DNA of 64,000 nt from Desemzia incerta. GTDB lineage: Bacteria > Bacillota > Bacilli > Lactobacillales > Carnobacteriaceae. Both the position numbers and the translations under genes were made by a program. Below, one piece after another: positions 26,633-35,703 of the stretch (the stretch's first letter is position 1; every line of letters starts with the position of its first letter). The notes under the pieces were generated by a model that was given only the letters and a program-made list of their open reading frames with translations, was not told the origin of the DNA and made no database searches. The stretch is from contig NZ_FOXW01000006.1 of the NCBI RefSeq assembly GCF_900115825.1, forward strand, positions 62,001 through 126,000, read 5' to 3'.

Positions 26633-26673
26633 AAAAAGCCCTCTTGGAAACCATGGTAGTTTCCAATAAGGGC
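26633..26673 (-). terminator. Terminator of the glutathionyl reductase gene
   Basis: Stem GCCCTTATTGGAAAC with GTTTCCAAGAGGGC read on the minus strand, followed by T5. Confidence 0.85.
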
Positions 26674-26687
26674 GTATTCTAAGTTGT

Positions 26688-27647
26688 TTAGTCCAAGCTA
26701 AAATCCAATATCGGTCCGACTGGAACGATTCCTGTCGGGTTGATGTTTTTGTGGCTGCGGTAGTAATGTTCTTTGATATGCTTGAAGTTCACCGTCTCAG
26801 CGATTCCAGGCCAGTTGTATAATTCTCTCGTGTAGCGCCACAGGTTCTTATAGTCGCGGATTTGTCGGATGTTGCATTTGAAATGGCTGTAATACACGCT
26901 GTCAAAACGGATCAGTGTGGTAAATAAGCGCCAGTCTGCTTCTGTAATCTGATCGCCAACTAAGTAGCGCTGATTTTCTAAGCGAGCTTCTAATTGGTCC
27001 AACGTTTTGAATAACCTGCCTACTTCTTCTTGGTAGACTCCTTCATTAGTCGCAAAACCTGCTTTGTACACACCATTATTGACGTTATGGTAAACGAGTT
27101 CGTTGACCGCGTCGATTTCTTCCTGCAGCTCTTTCGGGTAATAATCGCCTTCCTTGGCTCCTACACCATAAAAAGCTGTATTCAGCATGCGCATGATCTC
27201 AGAAGATTCATTGTTTACGATTTTATTTTGCTTCAAATCATACAATATCGGTACTGTGACTCGCCCACTATAATTAGGGTCCACATGAGTGTACAATTCA
27301 TGCAAGTAAGTCGCGTTGATTACAGGATCCGGGATAACGCCCACTGCCGGCTCAAATGTCCACCCGTTTTCTGCCATCAATGGATTAACAACGGATACGG
27401 AAATCATGTCTTCCAATTTTTTTAATTTGCGCATAATCAAAGTTCGGTTCGCCCATGGACAAGCCATGGCTACATATAAATGGTACCGATTCGGTTCTGC
27501 TTTGAACCCGCCTTCACCGGTTGGACCGGGACTGCCGTCTGGAGTAATCCAATTACGGTACTGGGCTTCCGTACGAATAAAACGCCCTCCGTTTCCTTCC
27601 GTATCATACCACTGGTCGTGCCACTTTCCATCTACTAATAATCCCAT
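26688..27647 (-). CDS. Glutathionyl-hydroquinone reductase / omega-class glutathione transferase
   Basis: A 319-residue cytosolic protein of the Xi/omega GST group (YqjG, PcpF). The redox-active Cys63 lies in the diagnostic motif ACPWANRTL; the C-terminal half is the helical GST domain ending in a LWRYTRELYNWPGI stretch. The family reduces glutathionyl-hydroquinones and other glutathione conjugates. ATG at 27647 follows GGAAGGGG; the longer frame has no such site. It is monocistronic. Together with frmAB it points to glutathione use. Confidence 0.88.
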   Translation of the reverse strand: MGLLVDGKWHDQWYDTEGNGGRFIRTEAQYRNWITPDGSPGPTGEGGFKAEPNRYHLYVAMACPWANRTLIMRKLKKLEDMISVSVVNPLMAENGWTFEPAVGVIPDPVINATYLHELYTHVDPNYSGRVTVPILYDLKQNKIVNNESSEIMRMLNTAFYGVGAKEGDYYPKELQEEIDAVNELVYHNVNNGVYKAGFATNEGVYQEEVGRLFKTLDQLEARLENQRYLVGDQITEADWRLFTTLIRFDSVYYSHFKCNIRQIRDYKNLWRYTRELYNWPGIAETVNFKHIKEHYYRSHKNINPTGIVPVGPILDFSLD

Positions 27648-27866
27648 AATTTTCCCCTTCCGAATACCTTTTGATACTTCATTATCCAAGTGTTTTCTAT
27701 TTCAATTATAGAGGTATGATGAGCGATTAACAAATGAACAGCTGTCTCATCGTTATTTTTACAACTAATAAAGCCTTGACTGCTTTAATAAAAAGAATAG
27801 TTTATTTGTAGTATTTACTCTTTTAATCTCCCTTATTTGAGCGTAAATTAGTAGAGAGGTGAAAAA

Positions 27867-28559
27867 ATGAAAAAGTACAAACACTTAATTTTTGATTTAG
27901 ACAATACGTTGCTGGACTTTAATGATACAGAAGAACAAGCGCTTAAGAATGTATTTAAAACATTCAACGTTCCAGAAACTGCTGAATCCTTTGATACATA
28001 CAAATCAATCAATAAAAGCTTATGGTCTTCTTTAGAAAAAGGAACAATCGCTAGAGAAGATATTTTCAATACTCGATTTGCCTTATTTTTTAAGGAATAC
28101 AACTTGGATGTCGATGGAATAAAAGCAGAAAAACTATACCGTGGATTTTTGAATAACGGCTGCAAGACGATTAAAAATGCCGAGGTACTTTTGAGCAAAC
28201 TAAAGAAACGAAACTACCGGATCTATGCAGGTACCAATGGAATGGGCATCACTCAAAGAAAAAGATTAACGGATTCTGGACTGCTGAATTATTTTGATGA
28301 CCTGTTTATTTCAGAAGAAATCGGTTATGAAAAACCGGATCCTCGTTTCTTTGATACTCTGTTTGATTCGCTGCACATTACCGATAAAGAATCTTGCTTA
28401 ATGATAGGAGACAGCTTGTCTTCTGATATTTTAGGAGCTAAAAACGTCGAAATCGATAGCGTTCTTTATGACCCAGAACAAATCTTATCGTCATCAGCTG
28501 CAACTTATACTATAAGTGACTTATTGCAAATTTATTCTTTATTAGGAGAAGGGAAATAG
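27867..28559 (+). CDS. HAD family phosphatase, YjjG/YfnB type nucleotidase
   Basis: A 230-residue HAD hydrolase. Catalytic motif I DLDNTLLDF (Asp10, Asp12), motif II TNG, and motif IV GDSLSSDILGA. The block ITQRKRLTDSGL with FISEEIGYEKP is the mark of YjjG-type pyrimidine 5'-nucleotidases, which remove phosphate from dUMP, dTMP and non-canonical pyrimidine nucleotides. GAGAGGTG lies upstream of the ATG. Single gene facing the YhgE gene. Confidence 0.85.
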   Translation: MKKYKHLIFDLDNTLLDFNDTEEQALKNVFKTFNVPETAESFDTYKSINKSLWSSLEKGTIAREDIFNTRFALFFKEYNLDVDGIKAEKLYRGFLNNGCKTIKNAEVLLSKLKKRNYRIYAGTNGMGITQRKRLTDSGLLNYFDDLFISEEIGYEKPDPRFFDTLFDSLHITDKESCLMIGDSLSSDILGAKNVEIDSVLYDPEQILSSSAATYTISDLLQIYSLLGEGK

Positions 28560-28603
28560 TCGGCTAGACTATCTTTTATTTCTGCTAGTTTTAACAGTGT
28601 AAT

Positions 28604-31411
28604 CTATTTTTCTGTTGCTTCTTCGTTATCAAATGAGTAGCTCTTCTTTTTGATTCCAAAGTATATTATCATCAACCCATTGCTCACTAGCAATAATGCT
28701 GCAAACAACCACACTGCTGTCGTCATCGATCCGCCGATCGAGATCGCGTTTCTTAAAGCCTCGATCGCATAAGTCATCGGTAAGTACGGATAAATACTTT
28801 GGTAAAAACCATTTGATAGAATAATGGGATAGGTCCCTCCAGAACTTGCCAACTGCAAGATCATGAAAATCAGCATCAAGAAAGCACCTACTTTGCCTAA
28901 TACAACATTGAACAACGTCACCAATGACATAAAGGACATCGATTCAAGTATCAAGAAACCTAAAACTTTTCCAGGAGAGATCGGATCCATCCCCAATACA
29001 TAGATCAGCACGACAAAGACAATAATAGCCTGCAAGATGCTCACTAAGCCGAGAATCGACATTTTACTTGCCCACCAAGCGACACCTGAAGAGGGTTGGG
29101 TTTTCGGCTTATAAGCATCAAACATCATATTGGCTGTCAAAGTTCCTACAAATAACGCTACCGACATCATGTATGGTGCCATCGATGTTCCATTATTGGC
29201 TAGCTTATCTTTATCTGTGTGATGAGTCGTAACAGGATCTGAAACAGCTGCTGCTGCATCTTCTGTCGTATTCACTTCTCGGATCTGAGCTGCTCCATCA
29301 GCCAAACTGTCTGACATTGTTGCTAACCCTGCATTAACTTCTTCCAAGGATCCTGCAACTTTGGCTTCACCTTCTGCTAATTGTCCGCTTCCAGAAGAAA
29401 TTTGTTGAGCTCCATCGGATAATTGATCAGACCCCTCTACTAATTTACTGCTGTTACCCGACAATTGAGAAGTTCCATTGGCCAATGTTTGTGCTCCAGA
29501 CTGTAAAGCCGTTACGCCATTGCTTAATGTCGGGATTTTTTCCGCCACTGTTGAAAGCCCATTTGCTATGGCATCTGCTCCGCTTATCAAACCAGCGGAA
29601 TTTCGGTCCAATTGATCAGCTCCGTCAGCGATTTGACTAGAACCTTCAACTAATTGATCCACACCTGTCACTAAAGCTCCTGTTTTCTCATTCAAAGTCG
29701 TTAAGCCATTAGAAATTTGTGCTGCTCCGTTGTTTAACGTGTCATTTTTTTCTGTTAGTTCATTCGTACCTTCTAAAATCGTCTGGCTGCCTTCTTGCAG
29801 TTGTTGCAAGGAAGCAGTCAATACAGGCAATGATTGATTCAACTGTTCCGTAGCTGCAGCAATACTTTGAGCAACAGGAGCAGCTTTTTGGGAAAGAACA
29901 GATACATTATCCACGATTGCTGTCAAAGCTTGCGTTTGTGCATCTGTCACTCTCACTAGTTGCTCTGTAGCTGTTTTCAGATCTTGTTCTGCTTGACTAT
30001 TGGGCAACAGATTTTCTGCCGCTGTCAACGTTTGGCTATTTTGCTTTTGCATAGTTATTAAAACCAACGCTTGCTGTTCTTCTGTCAAATTCACTCCGCT
30101 ATCTGTTAAAGCTTGTATGACTGCATCAGCATTCACTGCTAAATCTGCTTCGTAACTCGCTTCGATAGGATCTGTATCAACCGAAGAATTTGAAGCTCCT
30201 AACACTTGTGAAACTTGTTTAACATACGATTGTACACCAGTCAAATATCGTTGCAATTGGTTTTTATTTTCTTCTGTTAAATTTACTCCCGTTAAGCTGT
30301 TGGCTAACTGGTTCGCCCCATCATTTAATTGTTGGACTTGTGTGGGCAGATTTTTTGTCTGATCAACCACTTGGGTCAACCCACCGTTCAGCTGTTCAGC
30401 ACCCTCGTTGACCGCACTCACGCCAGATGTGTATTGTTGGATACCATTTTTTAAACTGGATGCTCCAGTATCCAGATCACTAATTCCCGTTGTCAGCATC
30501 GGCAGCTGTCCTGAAAGTCCAAGAAGTCCGTTATTCAGCTGTGCCACACCAGCAGATAAAGAACCTACACCGTTTGTATATTGCAGGACTCCATTTGCCA
30601 AAGTAGTCCCACCACTGTTCAACTCATTGATACCCGTTGTTAAAGTAGGTAATTTCCCTGACAAAGCATCGATCCCTGTTGACAATTGACCCGCTCCATT
30701 GTCGATTTGAGCGACGCCGGCCACGTAGTCTTTCAATCCGATACTCAACGTTTGGCTGCCTTCTGCAAATTCCAGTGAGCTGGAAGCTAATGTTTCCAAA
30801 TTGGTTTGGATCAACGCGCTGGCGTCCGCTAATTGAGTCGTTCCATCTTTAAGTTTTTGACTCCCTTCTGACGCTTCTTCCATACCGGATCCTGCATTAC
30901 CAAATTGTTCTAATATAGTCGCAGTATACATTTCTGTGATTTGATTGGAGACTTGGCTTTTCAATTCGGTGATTGCTGAAGCCGCCATTTTAGAAGCTGT
31001 CAAATTTCTTCCTTGTGTTGTCTGGTAATCCACGACCATTTGCTTTGGATGGTCAGACAACAATGTGGTAGCATTCTGCGAAAAGTCCTCTGGAACAGTG
31101 ATTTTTAAGTAGTAATCTCCATCAGAGAGTCCCTCATTCGCTTCTTTTTCCGACACAAAATGAAAATCTAAGCTTTTACTCTCTTTCAAGTTATCTACCA
31201 GCTGATCTCCGATTTCCAACGTTTTTCCTTGAAACTCTACTACCTTATCTTTATTGACTACCGCTACAGGTAACTGATCGACATGTCCATAGGGATCCCA
31301 TAGAGCACCCAAGAAAATCAAATTATATAAAGCCGGTATCAGGGCTATAACACTCAATACAATGATAAGAAATTTATGTTGTGCGATAAATTTCCATTCT
31401 TTTTTTATCAT
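28604..31411 (-). CDS. YhgE/Pip membrane protein
   Basis: A 935-residue protein with one N-terminal membrane helix (about 12-32), a large extracytoplasmic region (to about 740) and five or six C-terminal helices with an ABC2-type permease look. The extracellular part is built of repeated eleven-residue-like patterns (AQLNNGL, ADGADQLD, LSDGAQQI), predicting a long helical coil. The family includes Lactococcus Pip, a phage receptor, and YhgE proteins often linked to secretion. The divergent TetR gene at 31600 is the likely regulator. No start problem: the frame opens at the membrane helix. Confidence 0.9.
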   Translation of the reverse strand: MIKKEWKFIAQHKFLIIVLSVIALIPALYNLIFLGALWDPYGHVDQLPVAVVNKDKVVEFQGKTLEIGDQLVDNLKESKSLDFHFVSEKEANEGLSDGDYYLKITVPEDFSQNATTLLSDHPKQMVVDYQTTQGRNLTASKMAASAITELKSQVSNQITEMYTATILEQFGNAGSGMEEASEGSQKLKDGTTQLADASALIQTNLETLASSSLEFAEGSQTLSIGLKDYVAGVAQIDNGAGQLSTGIDALSGKLPTLTTGINELNSGGTTLANGVLQYTNGVGSLSAGVAQLNNGLLGLSGQLPMLTTGISDLDTGASSLKNGIQQYTSGVSAVNEGAEQLNGGLTQVVDQTKNLPTQVQQLNDGANQLANSLTGVNLTEENKNQLQRYLTGVQSYVKQVSQVLGASNSSVDTDPIEASYEADLAVNADAVIQALTDSGVNLTEEQQALVLITMQKQNSQTLTAAENLLPNSQAEQDLKTATEQLVRVTDAQTQALTAIVDNVSVLSQKAAPVAQSIAAATEQLNQSLPVLTASLQQLQEGSQTILEGTNELTEKNDTLNNGAAQISNGLTTLNEKTGALVTGVDQLVEGSSQIADGADQLDRNSAGLISGADAIANGLSTVAEKIPTLSNGVTALQSGAQTLANGTSQLSGNSSKLVEGSDQLSDGAQQISSGSGQLAEGEAKVAGSLEEVNAGLATMSDSLADGAAQIREVNTTEDAAAAVSDPVTTHHTDKDKLANNGTSMAPYMMSVALFVGTLTANMMFDAYKPKTQPSSGVAWWASKMSILGLVSILQAIIVFVVLIYVLGMDPISPGKVLGFLILESMSFMSLVTLFNVVLGKVGAFLMLIFMILQLASSGGTYPIILSNGFYQSIYPYLPMTYAIEALRNAISIGGSMTTAVWLFAALLLVSNGLMIIYFGIKKKSYSFDNEEATEK

Positions 31412-31599
31412 GACACTATTTCCCTCTTTCTTTTGTCCTAACCTATGCCTAAATTATTTTCAACAGATCATTTTTAGACACTTGTAAAACTCATAAAGTC
31501 ATGATAGATTCTATTTGAAACGAAGGCAAGATACAGATTAAGTCCTGTGTTTAAATTTAGACAAAATCAAAAATCTGCAAATAAAAGAGGGGTAGTAAA

Positions 31600-32193
31600 A
31601 TGAAATATGACCTGTCAAAGAAACCGACCCGCGGCGCTCAACGAACGCTCGAAGCTTTCTCAAAAACCATGTTCAATCTGTTAGCTAAAAAGTCTTTTGA
31701 ATCGATCAGCGTGAATGAAATCTGCGAGATCAGCAATTTCCCTCGAGCTACTTTTTATAATTATTTTGACGACAAATACGATTTATTGAATTACTGTTGG
31801 CACTTATTGAGCAACCAGATCTATCTTAACGAACCATCCAATGTTGCTTCCGATAAAATACTCAGTACATTGTTTGATCGGACGTATTATTTACTATCCT
31901 CGCATAATGAACTATTGAACGATATTCTAAAGAACAATCCCAGCAACAGTTCTTTGATCAATCACTTCAGTAGTTACTTAAAACGTGTCATCCAAAATAT
32001 TTTCCATGAATACTTAGACTTCAGCAGCAAAGATATGCCGTTAGAGTTAGTCGTTGATCACTTCAGCAACACTGTGATGCTGATCTTAGAGGCTATTTTC
32101 TTGAAAAAACAACCTATCTCCCTTGAAGAAGCCCATAAATACTTAACCTTTTTGCTGGGACATTTAATAGTAGAATCTCCAGAAAATAATTAA
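31600..32193 (+). CDS. TetR/AcrR family regulator of the YhgE gene
   Basis: A 197-residue regulator. The TetR DNA-binding domain is at about residues 15-60 (SVNEICEISNFPRATFYNYFDDKYDLLNY), and the C-terminal half resembles the TetR_C_33 or similar ligand domain. AGAGGGG lies before the ATG. It is divergent from yhgE with 188 bp between; an imperfect palindrome TGTGTTTAAATTTAGACA at about 31549-31566 in this gap may be its operator. TetR-YhgE pairs are common in Lactobacillales; control of yhgE is inferred from that and the layout. Confidence 0.85.
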   Translation: MKYDLSKKPTRGAQRTLEAFSKTMFNLLAKKSFESISVNEICEISNFPRATFYNYFDDKYDLLNYCWHLLSNQIYLNEPSNVASDKILSTLFDRTYYLLSSHNELLNDILKNNPSNSSLINHFSSYLKRVIQNIFHEYLDFSSKDMPLELVVDHFSNTVMLILEAIFLKKQPISLEEAHKYLTFLLGHLIVESPENN

Positions 32194-32232
32194 CCGAGTC
32201 TTTTTTACTCTAGTTTGGTGAGCAAATTGGCT

Positions 32233-32381
32233 CTATTAATCAAGTGGAGAATATTCACTCCTTCACTTGATTAATAGATCGCTTCTATTGATCAAGTGAC
32301 CACTGCCAAATCCCTCACTTGATTAATAGATCACTTCTATTGATCAAGTGGCAATAATTCCAACCTTCACTTGACTAATAG
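32233..32381. repeat. Palindromic array, 52-bp pitch, three units (family 1)
   Basis: Three units start at 32233, 32285 and 32337, exactly 52 bp apart. Each unit is a 14-bp arm (CTATTAATCAAGTG or CTATTGATCAAGTG), a 17-nt centre that differs in every unit, and a 14-bp arm (CACTTGATTAATAG or CACTTGACTAATAG); 7-nt spacers follow. It occupies the gap between convergent tetR and deoC. No T run follows the units, so they are not ordinary terminators. Same family as 26521-26617. Confidence 0.92.
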
Positions 32382-32428
32382 AGTAACTTCCATTCCATTT
32401 CAGAGTACATAAATGACCTAAAAGCATT

Positions 32429-32460
32429 AAAAGAGCGAGGACTTTATCCTCTCTCTTTCT
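32429..32460. terminator. Terminator between tetR and deoC
   Basis: Arms AAGAGCGAGGA (32431-32441) and TCCTCTCTCTT (32447-32457), T-rich on both sides. It probably ends deoC. Confidence 0.65.
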
Positions 32461-32473
32461 TCTCATATCAAAA

Positions 32474-33166
32474 TCATAATTCTTTACTCATTGCCTTATA
32501 CTCTTCTACAATCTGTATCCCAGCACTCGTTCCCAAACGTTCCGCACCAGCTTCTATCATGGCTCTAGCAGCAGCAATGTCTCGAATACCTCCTGCTGCT
32601 TTCACTTTGACGTCAGAACCGACAATGTCTTTCATAAGTTTTACATCTTCCACAGTGGCGCCGCTCGTTCCAAAACCAGTAGACGTTTTTACGAAATCCG
32701 GTTGAACTTTTTTAGCTATTTGACACACAGCAGCTTTTTCTTCATTGGTCAGGTAGCAATTCTCTAAAATCACTTTACTCAAAATACCATGTTCTCGACA
32801 AACGCCTACGATTTCAGTCATTTCCTTCTCGATGTAATCCAGCTTTCCATCTTTCAATTCTCTGATATTGATGACATAGTCAATTTCATCGGCTCCATTT
32901 TTGATAGCGTCGTCAACTTCAAAAACTTTCACAGCGAGCGAAGTCTGACCTAAAGGAAAACCAATAGCCGCACCGATATGGACGGGACTATCTTTCAACA
33001 ATTCTTTACACATAGATACCGGCGCTGAATTGATCGCTACCATTTTAAACCCATATTCGTCGGCTTCCTGGCATAATTTCTCAAACCCTGCTTTTTGGGC
33101 ATCTGCTTTTAATAATGTATGATCCACCATATTTGCTAATTCTGCTACACTCAATTGAACTGTCAT
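32474..33166 (-). CDS. deoC: Deoxyribose-phosphate aldolase
   Basis: A 230-residue class I aldolase that splits 2-deoxyribose 5-phosphate into glyceraldehyde 3-phosphate and acetaldehyde. The Schiff-base Lys160 lies in VKTSTGFG; Lys131 and the VKAAGGIR phosphate loop are present. ATG at 33166 follows GAGGAGGAAGA; the longer frame has an unlikely N-terminus. It stands alone here, without the usual nucleoside phosphorylase neighbours. Confidence 0.93.
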   Translation of the reverse strand: MTVQLSVAELANMVDHTLLKADAQKAGFEKLCQEADEYGFKMVAINSAPVSMCKELLKDSPVHIGAAIGFPLGQTSLAVKVFEVDDAIKNGADEIDYVINIRELKDGKLDYIEKEMTEIVGVCREHGILSKVILENCYLTNEEKAAVCQIAKKVQPDFVKTSTGFGTSGATVEDVKLMKDIVGSDVKVKAAGGIRDIAAARAMIEAGAERLGTSAGIQIVEEYKAMSKEL

Positions 33167-33248
33167 TCTTCTTCCTCCTCTTGTTGAGTCCGGTTTCATT
33201 TTAACACAATACATCAGTTGATACATTACTAGTGTCGCGATGCTCTTC

Positions 33249-33419
33249 TCAAATAAACGAACCGCTATAACTGCTTACTGAAGGACTACATACAAAAGTA
33301 ACTAATCGCCCTAATTTTTCTGGTGGAATAACTCGTTGGATCAAAGAAGCACTGTGATTTTATGCCATAAAACGACATTCTTGTTCTTCAAAGCTGATGT
33401 TTTCTTCGCATTTAATCTT
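33249..33419 (-). pseudogene. Short-chain dehydrogenase remnant
   Basis: The minus strand holds about 57 codons resembling the C-terminal part of an SDR oxidoreductase: ENISFEEQECRFMA, a TAA stop, then NHSASLIQRVIPPEKLGRLV and TFVCSPSVSSYSG. The stop replaces what is normally Glu in such proteins, and the usual C-terminal substrate loop is missing. There is no start codon or ribosome binding site. It is the decayed end of a lost gene. Most of the 33167-33614 gap is otherwise empty. Confidence 0.6.
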
Positions 33420-33544
33420 ACAATGAATTACCGACATCGTTTGGCTTTTCTGATGGATTCTACTATCCTTGTAAAAAACGTATGAACATAATGTTCAGTA
33501 GGCATGACTTTATTTTTAAAAAAAGGAACATGAGAACCTGAATG

Positions 33545-33583
33545 GATAAGCAGCCGCTTATCTCATGCATTTTCCTATATAAT
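33545..33583 (+). promoter_or_regulatory. Possible promoter with inverted repeat for the Gfo/Idh genes
   Basis: TATAAT at 33578-33583 has no good -35 box. The inverted repeat GATAAGC (33545-33551) and GCTTATC (33556-33562) lies over the -35 region. The nearby RpiR regulator is a candidate binder. Position and symmetry are seen; the role is a guess. Confidence 0.4.
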
Positions 33584-33614
33584 CTAACTATTAGATATTA
33601 TAGGAGGTTTTTTT

Positions 33615-34631
33615 ATGTTAACAGTCGCTTATATCGGTAACGGAAAAAGTACGAATCGCTATCATCTGCCTTTTTCCTTAAAAACAAAGAACGTTAAAGT
33701 GAAAACAATCTATTCTCGTCATGAAAACAGCTCTTGGGATAAAGTTCCTGGAGTCCACTATACAACGAATTTAGAAGATGTTTGGAATGATCCGGAAATT
33801 CAATTGGTTGCGATTTGCCTTCCAGGTTCATTGCATTTTGAATTTGCAAAATTATCACTGGAAAAAGGGAAACATACGCTGGTTGAAAAACCGTTTACTG
33901 AAACTGCTGAAGAAGCAAGAGAACTATTTGAGTTGGCAAAATCAAAAAATTTACTCGTTCAATGCTACCAAAATAGACGCTACGATTCAGATTTCCTGAC
34001 GGCTCAAAAAGTCATCGAAAGCGGCGTGATAGGTGAATTACTGGAAGTCGAAATGCATTATGATTATTTCAGACCAGAAGTTCCAGAAAACAGCACCGAA
34101 TTTTCAGCATCTTCAAGCTATTTATATGGACATGGATGCCATACCATTGATCAAGTTCTCTCCTATTTTGGAGATCCAGATTCTATTCATTATGATGTAA
34201 GACAATTACTGGGATCTGATCGAATGAACGATTATTTCGATTTGGACTTTTATTATTCAAAAATCAAAGTTTCTGTTAAATCAAGTTACTTCAGAATCAA
34301 ACCGCGACCAAGTTTTGTTTTGTATGGTAAAAAAGGTATGTTCATCAAGCAAGAGAAAGATAGACAAGAAGAACATTTAAAATTATTCTATATGCCTACT
34401 AATGCTGATTTTGGCGTGGATACTCCAGATCATTATGGTACTGTGACCTATATGGACGCTGATGGTTTATACCATGAAGAAAAAGTTATTTCAGAAATCG
34501 GGGATTACAGTCACGTTTATGAAGGTTTGTACGAGTCGATTATCAATGGAAAAGATAAAACAGTGAAAGATGAAGAAACGATTCGCCAACTAGAGATCCT
34601 TGAAGAAGGTATTCAAAATATGAAACCTTAA
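33615..34631 (+). CDS. Gfo/Idh/MocA family oxidoreductase
   Basis: A 338-residue NAD(P)-dependent oxidoreductase. The N-terminal Rossmann fold starts AYIGNGKSTNRYHLPF, and the conserved EKPF motif (VEKPFTETAEEA) is near residue 93. The C-terminal domain includes GHGCHTIDQVLSYFG with the catalytic-type His. Resembles the YhhX/MviM branch. Substrates in this family are sugars, inositols or their derivatives; not identifiable here. AGGAGG precedes the ATG. It is followed 50 bp later by a second family member. Confidence 0.85.
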   Translation: MLTVAYIGNGKSTNRYHLPFSLKTKNVKVKTIYSRHENSSWDKVPGVHYTTNLEDVWNDPEIQLVAICLPGSLHFEFAKLSLEKGKHTLVEKPFTETAEEARELFELAKSKNLLVQCYQNRRYDSDFLTAQKVIESGVIGELLEVEMHYDYFRPEVPENSTEFSASSSYLYGHGCHTIDQVLSYFGDPDSIHYDVRQLLGSDRMNDYFDLDFYYSKIKVSVKSSYFRIKPRPSFVLYGKKGMFIKQEKDRQEEHLKLFYMPTNADFGVDTPDHYGTVTYMDADGLYHEEKVISEIGDYSHVYEGLYESIINGKDKTVKDEETIRQLEILEEGIQNMKP

Positions 34632-34681
34632 CTTGTCGAATCATAAAAACAAAAAAACTCTACTCAGAAAGAAGGTTTATA

Positions 34682-35659
34682 ATGAAACTTGCTATTATAG
34701 GTTCTGGAATGATCGTGAATGATTTTTTAACGATGGTTCATGCTATCCCCGGAATTCAGTTAGAAGCGATTGTGGGCACAGCTAGAAGCGTGGATAAAAT
34801 GGAGTTGTTAAAAAAAGACTATGGCATTGGCCAAGTCTCAACTGATTACGAAGATTGTTTGAATGATCAGAATATCGATACCGTTTATATCGCATTACCA
34901 AATCATCTTCATTTTTCTTTTGCCAAACAAGCCCTGCTCAACAAAAAAAATGTTATTTGTGAAAAGCCCTTTACCTTGAATGTATCCGAAATGAAAGAAC
35001 TGAGAGAACTGGCTTCAGCAAACAATGTTATGCTGTTAGAAGCCATAACCAATCAATATCTGACCAATTACAAAAAAATAAAAGAAGCAGTAAAAACAAT
35101 TGGAGATATCAAACTTATTGAATGCAATTATTCACAGTATTCGTCACGATACGATGCCTTCAAAAAAGGAGACATCTTACCGGCTTTCAATCCTAAAATG
35201 GGTGGTGGGGCTTTAATGGATATCAACATTTACAACATCCATTTTGTAACAGGGCTTTTTGGAGAACCACAAGAAATAAACTATTCGGCAAATGTGGAAA
35301 ACAGCATCGACACTTCTGGCATCCTAAGTCTTGATTACAAGGATAAAAAAGTAGTCTGTATAGGTGCTAAAGATTCCACAGCTCCAGTAAGAACCATCAT
35401 CCAGGGCAATAATGGCGCTATAGTTATTGAAGGACCTACTAGCACCATTGATCGGTTTACTGTAATAGACCATCAAAATAAGAGCCAAATAGTTGATTTT
35501 AAAGTGCATACACATCGGATGTATGAGGAATTTGTTGAATTTGAAAGAATCATTAGAGAGTCTGACTTTGAAACTATGACCAAACAACTTGATCACAGTG
35601 AACTAGTCATGTCTATTGTAGATAAAGGGTTAGAAACTGCAGGTATATCACTAGGATAA
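34682..35659 (+). CDS. Gfo/Idh/MocA family oxidoreductase
   Basis: A 325-residue member with N-terminal IGSGMIVNDFL, the motif CEKPFTLNVSEM near residue 97 and GGGALMDINIYNIHF in the C-terminal domain. GAAAGAAGG lies upstream of the ATG. Probably co-transcribed with the preceding oxidoreductase. The convergent RpiR regulator suggests a phosphosugar-responsive catabolic unit, but no kinase or transporter is adjacent. Confidence 0.85.
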   Translation: MKLAIIGSGMIVNDFLTMVHAIPGIQLEAIVGTARSVDKMELLKKDYGIGQVSTDYEDCLNDQNIDTVYIALPNHLHFSFAKQALLNKKNVICEKPFTLNVSEMKELRELASANNVMLLEAITNQYLTNYKKIKEAVKTIGDIKLIECNYSQYSSRYDAFKKGDILPAFNPKMGGGALMDINIYNIHFVTGLFGEPQEINYSANVENSIDTSGILSLDYKDKKVVCIGAKDSTAPVRTIIQGNNGAIVIEGPTSTIDRFTVIDHQNKSQIVDFKVHTHRMYEEFVEFERIIRESDFETMTKQLDHSELVMSIVDKGLETAGISLG

Positions 35660-35703
35660 TCTTAGAAAGTGAAAAACAGGTGCTTTTTCAATAGATGGTC
35701 GTA

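Noticed and set aside
32233-32381. CRISPR-like array
   Set aside because: Repeats are short alternating inverted arms with 17-nt and 7-nt gaps, not direct repeats with 30-bp spacers, and there are no cas genes.
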